Source of the DNA: Acidisarcina sp.
GTDB taxonomy: Bacteria > Acidobacteriota > Blastocatellia > Pyrinomonadales > Pyrinomonadaceae
Assembly (NCBI GenBank): GCA_021155145.1
Contig: JAJNPX010000494.1
Coordinates: 1 to 7,916 of the forward strand
Length of the DNA stretch: 7,916 nt
Reading direction: 5' to 3'
Shown: positions 6,297-7,916 of the stretch, piece after piece
Layout of the letters: each line of letters opens with the position of its first letter
Numbering within the stretch: position 1 is the first letter of the stretch
Program-made: the position numbers and the translations under genes
Notes under the pieces: generated by a model
Database searches by the model: none
Seen by the model: the letters and a program-made list of their open reading frames with translations, nothing else
Told to the model about the DNA's origin: nothing

Positions 6297-7394
6297 ATGA
6301 AGAAACGAATTTTCAGCGGAGCCCAGCCCACTGGCCAGCTTCACATCGGAAACTACCTCGGCGCGTTAAAGAATTGGGTCGCGCTGCAGGACGAGTACGA
6401 GGCGTTTTACTGCATTGTAAATTTGCACGCGATCACCCTTCCCCAGGACCCTGCCACGCTTAGGAAGGCAACACTTGACCTCGCTCGTATTTACCTAGCC
6501 GCAGGCGTCGATCCTGAAAAATCGACGATCTTCATTCAATCCGACGTGCCGGAACACGCCGAGCTTGCTTGGGTGCTTTTGTGCAACGCTAGAATGGGTG
6601 AACTTCAGAGAATGACGCAATTTAAGACTAAAGCTGTGGGCTATTCCATTAGGGATTTTGATCGGTTCGAGTTCGATCGGCTATCCGACGAAGGTGAGAA
6701 ACTAAAGTATATTGACGAAACATTTGCGGGATTTGGTGACCCGTTTGCACGGGAAGAGGCGAAACAAAATGTAGGTGTCGGCCTCTTCACCTATCCCGTC
6801 CTAATGGCCGCGGATATTCTGCTTTACCAGACCGACCTTGTCCCGGTCGGCCAGGATCAAAAGCAGCACCTCGAATTAAGCCGCGACCTTGCCGAACGGT
6901 TTAACCGCGATTTCGGCGAGACGTTCAAAGTTCCGGAGCCTTATATCCCAGAGGCCGGTGCGAGCATTAAATCGCTGCAGGACCCGGATAAAAAGATGTC
7001 CAAATCGGATGAGAACCTGAACGGCTCGATCTTTTTGCTCGATGACCCAGATACAGTAACAAAAAAGATCAAGCGGGCCGTTACGGATTCGGGCGCTGGC
7101 GTCGAATTTGACGAATCTCGGCCTGCGATCAGCAATCTGCTATCGATCTATCAGATCCTGACCGAAAAAACCGCCGATGAATGTGTGGCACACTTCGAAG
7201 GCAAAGGCTACGGTCACTTCAAAACCGAACTTGCCGAGGTCGTCGTTGAATTCCTTCGCCCATTTCAGGATCGAGTTCGCGAATTTGACGACGAGACCCT
7301 GCTGGGCATCCTTAAGCCCGGCGCTGAAAAGGCGCGATCGATCGCAAGCGGTACACTTCGAAGAGTCTATGACAGTATGGGAATCGTCGGTTGA
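6297..7394 (+). CDS. trpS: Tryptophanyl-tRNA synthetase, 365 aa, with an internal insertion
   Basis: This class Ic synthetase charges tRNA-Trp with tryptophan using ATP in the cytoplasm. The start has FSGAQPTGQLHIGNYLGA, with HIGN at 16-19 as the HIGH-type motif. It is followed by NLHAIT (42-47), GELQRMTQFK (101-110), YPVLMAADILLY with D173 of the Trp pocket (166-177), VPVGQDQKQHLELSRDLAERFN (182-203) and the KMSKS loop at 233-237. The C-terminal helical anticodon domain ends in SGTLRRVYDSMGIVG. The common bacterial enzyme has about 330-335 residues. The excess is explained by roughly 38 extra residues between FK (109-110) and NVGVGLF (158-164), charged and rich in Asp, Glu and Arg. The frame is intact across the insertion. 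The ATG at 6297 has no good ribosome site and lies three bases after the protease stop, so translation is probably coupled. Confidence 0.97.
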   Translation: MKKRIFSGAQPTGQLHIGNYLGALKNWVALQDEYEAFYCIVNLHAITLPQDPATLRKATLDLARIYLAAGVDPEKSTIFIQSDVPEHAELAWVLLCNARMGELQRMTQFKTKAVGYSIRDFDRFEFDRLSDEGEKLKYIDETFAGFGDPFAREEAKQNVGVGLFTYPVLMAADILLYQTDLVPVGQDQKQHLELSRDLAERFNRDFGETFKVPEPYIPEAGASIKSLQDPDKKMSKSDENLNGSIFLLDDPDTVTKKIKRAVTDSGAGVEFDESRPAISNLLSIYQILTEKTADECVAHFEGKGYGHFKTELAEVVVEFLRPFQDRVREFDDETLLGILKPGAEKARSIASGTLRRVYDSMGIVG

Positions 7395-7424
7395 TCCGAC
7401 AATGATACGCTAAACAAACATGCC

Positions 7425-7453
7425 TGCTATATCGCGATAGAGCATGCTATAAT
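7425..7453 (+). promoter_or_regulatory. Extended -10 promoter with overlapping palindromic operator, upstream of the aldehyde dehydrogenase gene
   Basis: A perfect TATAAT lies at 7448-7453, preceded by TG one base away (TGCTATAAT), an extended -10 element; the -35 region is poor (TGCTAT at 17-base spacing). Directly upstream, 7425-7444 is a 20-bp inverted repeat with a single mismatched pair (7429/7440): TGCTATATCG facing CGATAGAGCA, with the perfect core TATCGCGATA at 7430-7439. The left arm TGCTATA recurs at 7445-7451, running into the -10 box. There are therefore three half-sites (forward, reverse, forward) covering the -35 to -10 region. A bound protein would block RNA polymerase, so repression is the likeliest mode. 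I cannot assign the regulator family. Confidence 0.65.
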
Positions 7454-7500
7454 TTTCTCCATATCTTGCCCTAATAATTGAAAGTCCGGTTCAGTTCTGC

Positions 7501-7521
7501 CGGGAATCTCTCGATTTCCCG
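7501..7521 (+). other. Hairpin in the 5' leader of the aldehyde dehydrogenase mRNA
   Basis: CGGGAATC (7501-7508) pairs with GATTTCCCG (7513-7521) across the loop TCTC with one bulged U. It lies six bases before the AAAAGGAG ribosome site. A weaker alternative, CCGG (7486-7489) with CCGG (7500-7503), uses some of the same bases, so the two cannot form together. No U-tract follows, so it is not a terminator. It may affect mRNA stability or translation; no known riboswitch is recognised. Confidence 0.4.
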
Positions 7522-7539
7522 CGTGCAAAAGGAGACATT

Positions 7540-7916
7540 ATGGACGCTGTAAAAAAGTCATACGACATTCCTAAATTCAAGGAACAATACGAAAACTACA
7601 TCAACGGAGAGTGGGCCGCTCCAATAAGCGGCGAATATTTTGATGTGACCTCGCCGGTCGACGGCAGATCATTTACAAAGGTTGCCCGCTCGAACGAGGC
7701 CGACATCGAAGCCGCCGTCGATGCGGCCCACGCGGCGTTCGAAACATGGGGCAAAACGTCCGCGACCGAACGTAGCAACATGCTGCTAAAGATCGCTGAC
7801 CGAATGGAACAAAATCTCGATCTGCTCGCACGCGTTGAAACATGGGACAACGGTAAGCCGATCCGCGAAACGACCGCCGCGGACATCCCGCTCGCGATCG
7901 ATCATTTTCGCTATTT
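7540..7916 (+). CDS. Aldehyde dehydrogenase, NAD(P)-dependent, ExaC/AldB-like (5' part only)
   Basis: The gene runs off the right edge; 125 codons are present and the frame is open throughout. The N-terminus reads YENYINGEWAAP (16-27), then FDVTSPVDGRSFTKVARS (32-49), DIEAAVDAAHAAFETWGKTS (54-73), ERSNMLLKIADRMEQN (76-91) and ETWDNGKPIRET (98-109) up to DIPLAIDHFRY. This is the beginning of the NAD-binding domain of the ALDH superfamily, which oxidises aldehydes to acids. The ETWDNGKPIRET and IDHFRY wording is closest to acetaldehyde dehydrogenases of the ExaC/AldB group, by memory. The catalytic Cys and Glu lie beyond the window and cannot be checked. AAAAGGAG lies five bases before the ATG at 7540. 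Expression is probably controlled by the operator at 7425-7453, with a leader of about 80 bases. Confidence 0.93.
   Translation, partial: MDAVKKSYDIPKFKEQYENYINGEWAAPISGEYFDVTSPVDGRSFTKVARSNEADIEAAVDAAHAAFETWGKTSATERSNMLLKIADRMEQNLDLLARVETWDNGKPIRETTAADIPLAIDHFRY

Noticed and set aside
7386..7400. GTCGG/CCGAC hairpin over the trpS stop codon as a terminator
   Set aside because: The stem is only five pairs and no U-tract follows.
1..7916. Possible defence system, mobile element, CRISPR array or tRNA-linked integration site
   Set aside because: No transposase, integrase, toxin-antitoxin pair, repeat array or duplicated tRNA 3' end was found, and base composition looks even throughout.

Overview
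The window looks like ordinary chromosomal DNA from a Gram-negative-type bacterium of medium GC content. Long spacer-poor coding stretches, Shine-Dalgarno sites of the AGGAG type, a tRNA with an encoded CCA end, a predicted lipoprotein and an exported protein all fit this. The protein mix suggests Acidobacteriota, perhaps a Blastocatellia-like lineage: a NimA-type flavin protein, an exported 'HPMQGA' protein, a site-2 protease joined to trpS, and an ATP-grasp orphan. That placement rests on family recognition by eye and is tentative. No phage, plasmid, transposon or CRISPR hallmark was seen.

Layout, left to right. The 3' half of a pyridoxamine-phosphate-oxidase-like flavin protein enters from the left edge (+) and meets a 378-residue exported protein of unknown function (-) tail to tail, with their stop codons overlapping by four bases. 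Next comes a tRNA-Ala(CGC) on the minus strand with its own promoter and a clear hairpin terminator. Upstream of the tRNA, also on minus, lies a likely operon: an endonuclease/exonuclease/phosphatase-fold enzyme, a small lipoprotein and an 83-residue beta-rich protein. A strong rho-independent terminator at 3664-3686 separates this operon from an ATP-grasp ligase of unknown substrate. A DoxX-family membrane protein with a TTG start follows. A 132-bp divergent spacer then leads to a plus-strand pair, site-2 protease (M50) and trpS, only three bases apart. The window closes with an extended -10 promoter overlapped by a well-formed palindromic operator, a structured leader, and the first 125 codons of an aldehyde dehydrogenase.

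Functionally these are mostly separate jobs: tRNA-Ala and TrpRS in translation, the M50 enzyme in intramembrane proteolysis, ALDH in aldehyde oxidation, and DoxX plus the flavin protein in redox or stress. No single new multi-gene system is evident. The best leads are the three-half-site operator in front of the aldehyde dehydrogenase, an insertion of about 38 residues in TrpRS, the ATP-grasp protein with Ala in its ExN metal site, the EEP/lipoprotein/small-protein operon, and the 378-residue exported protein.
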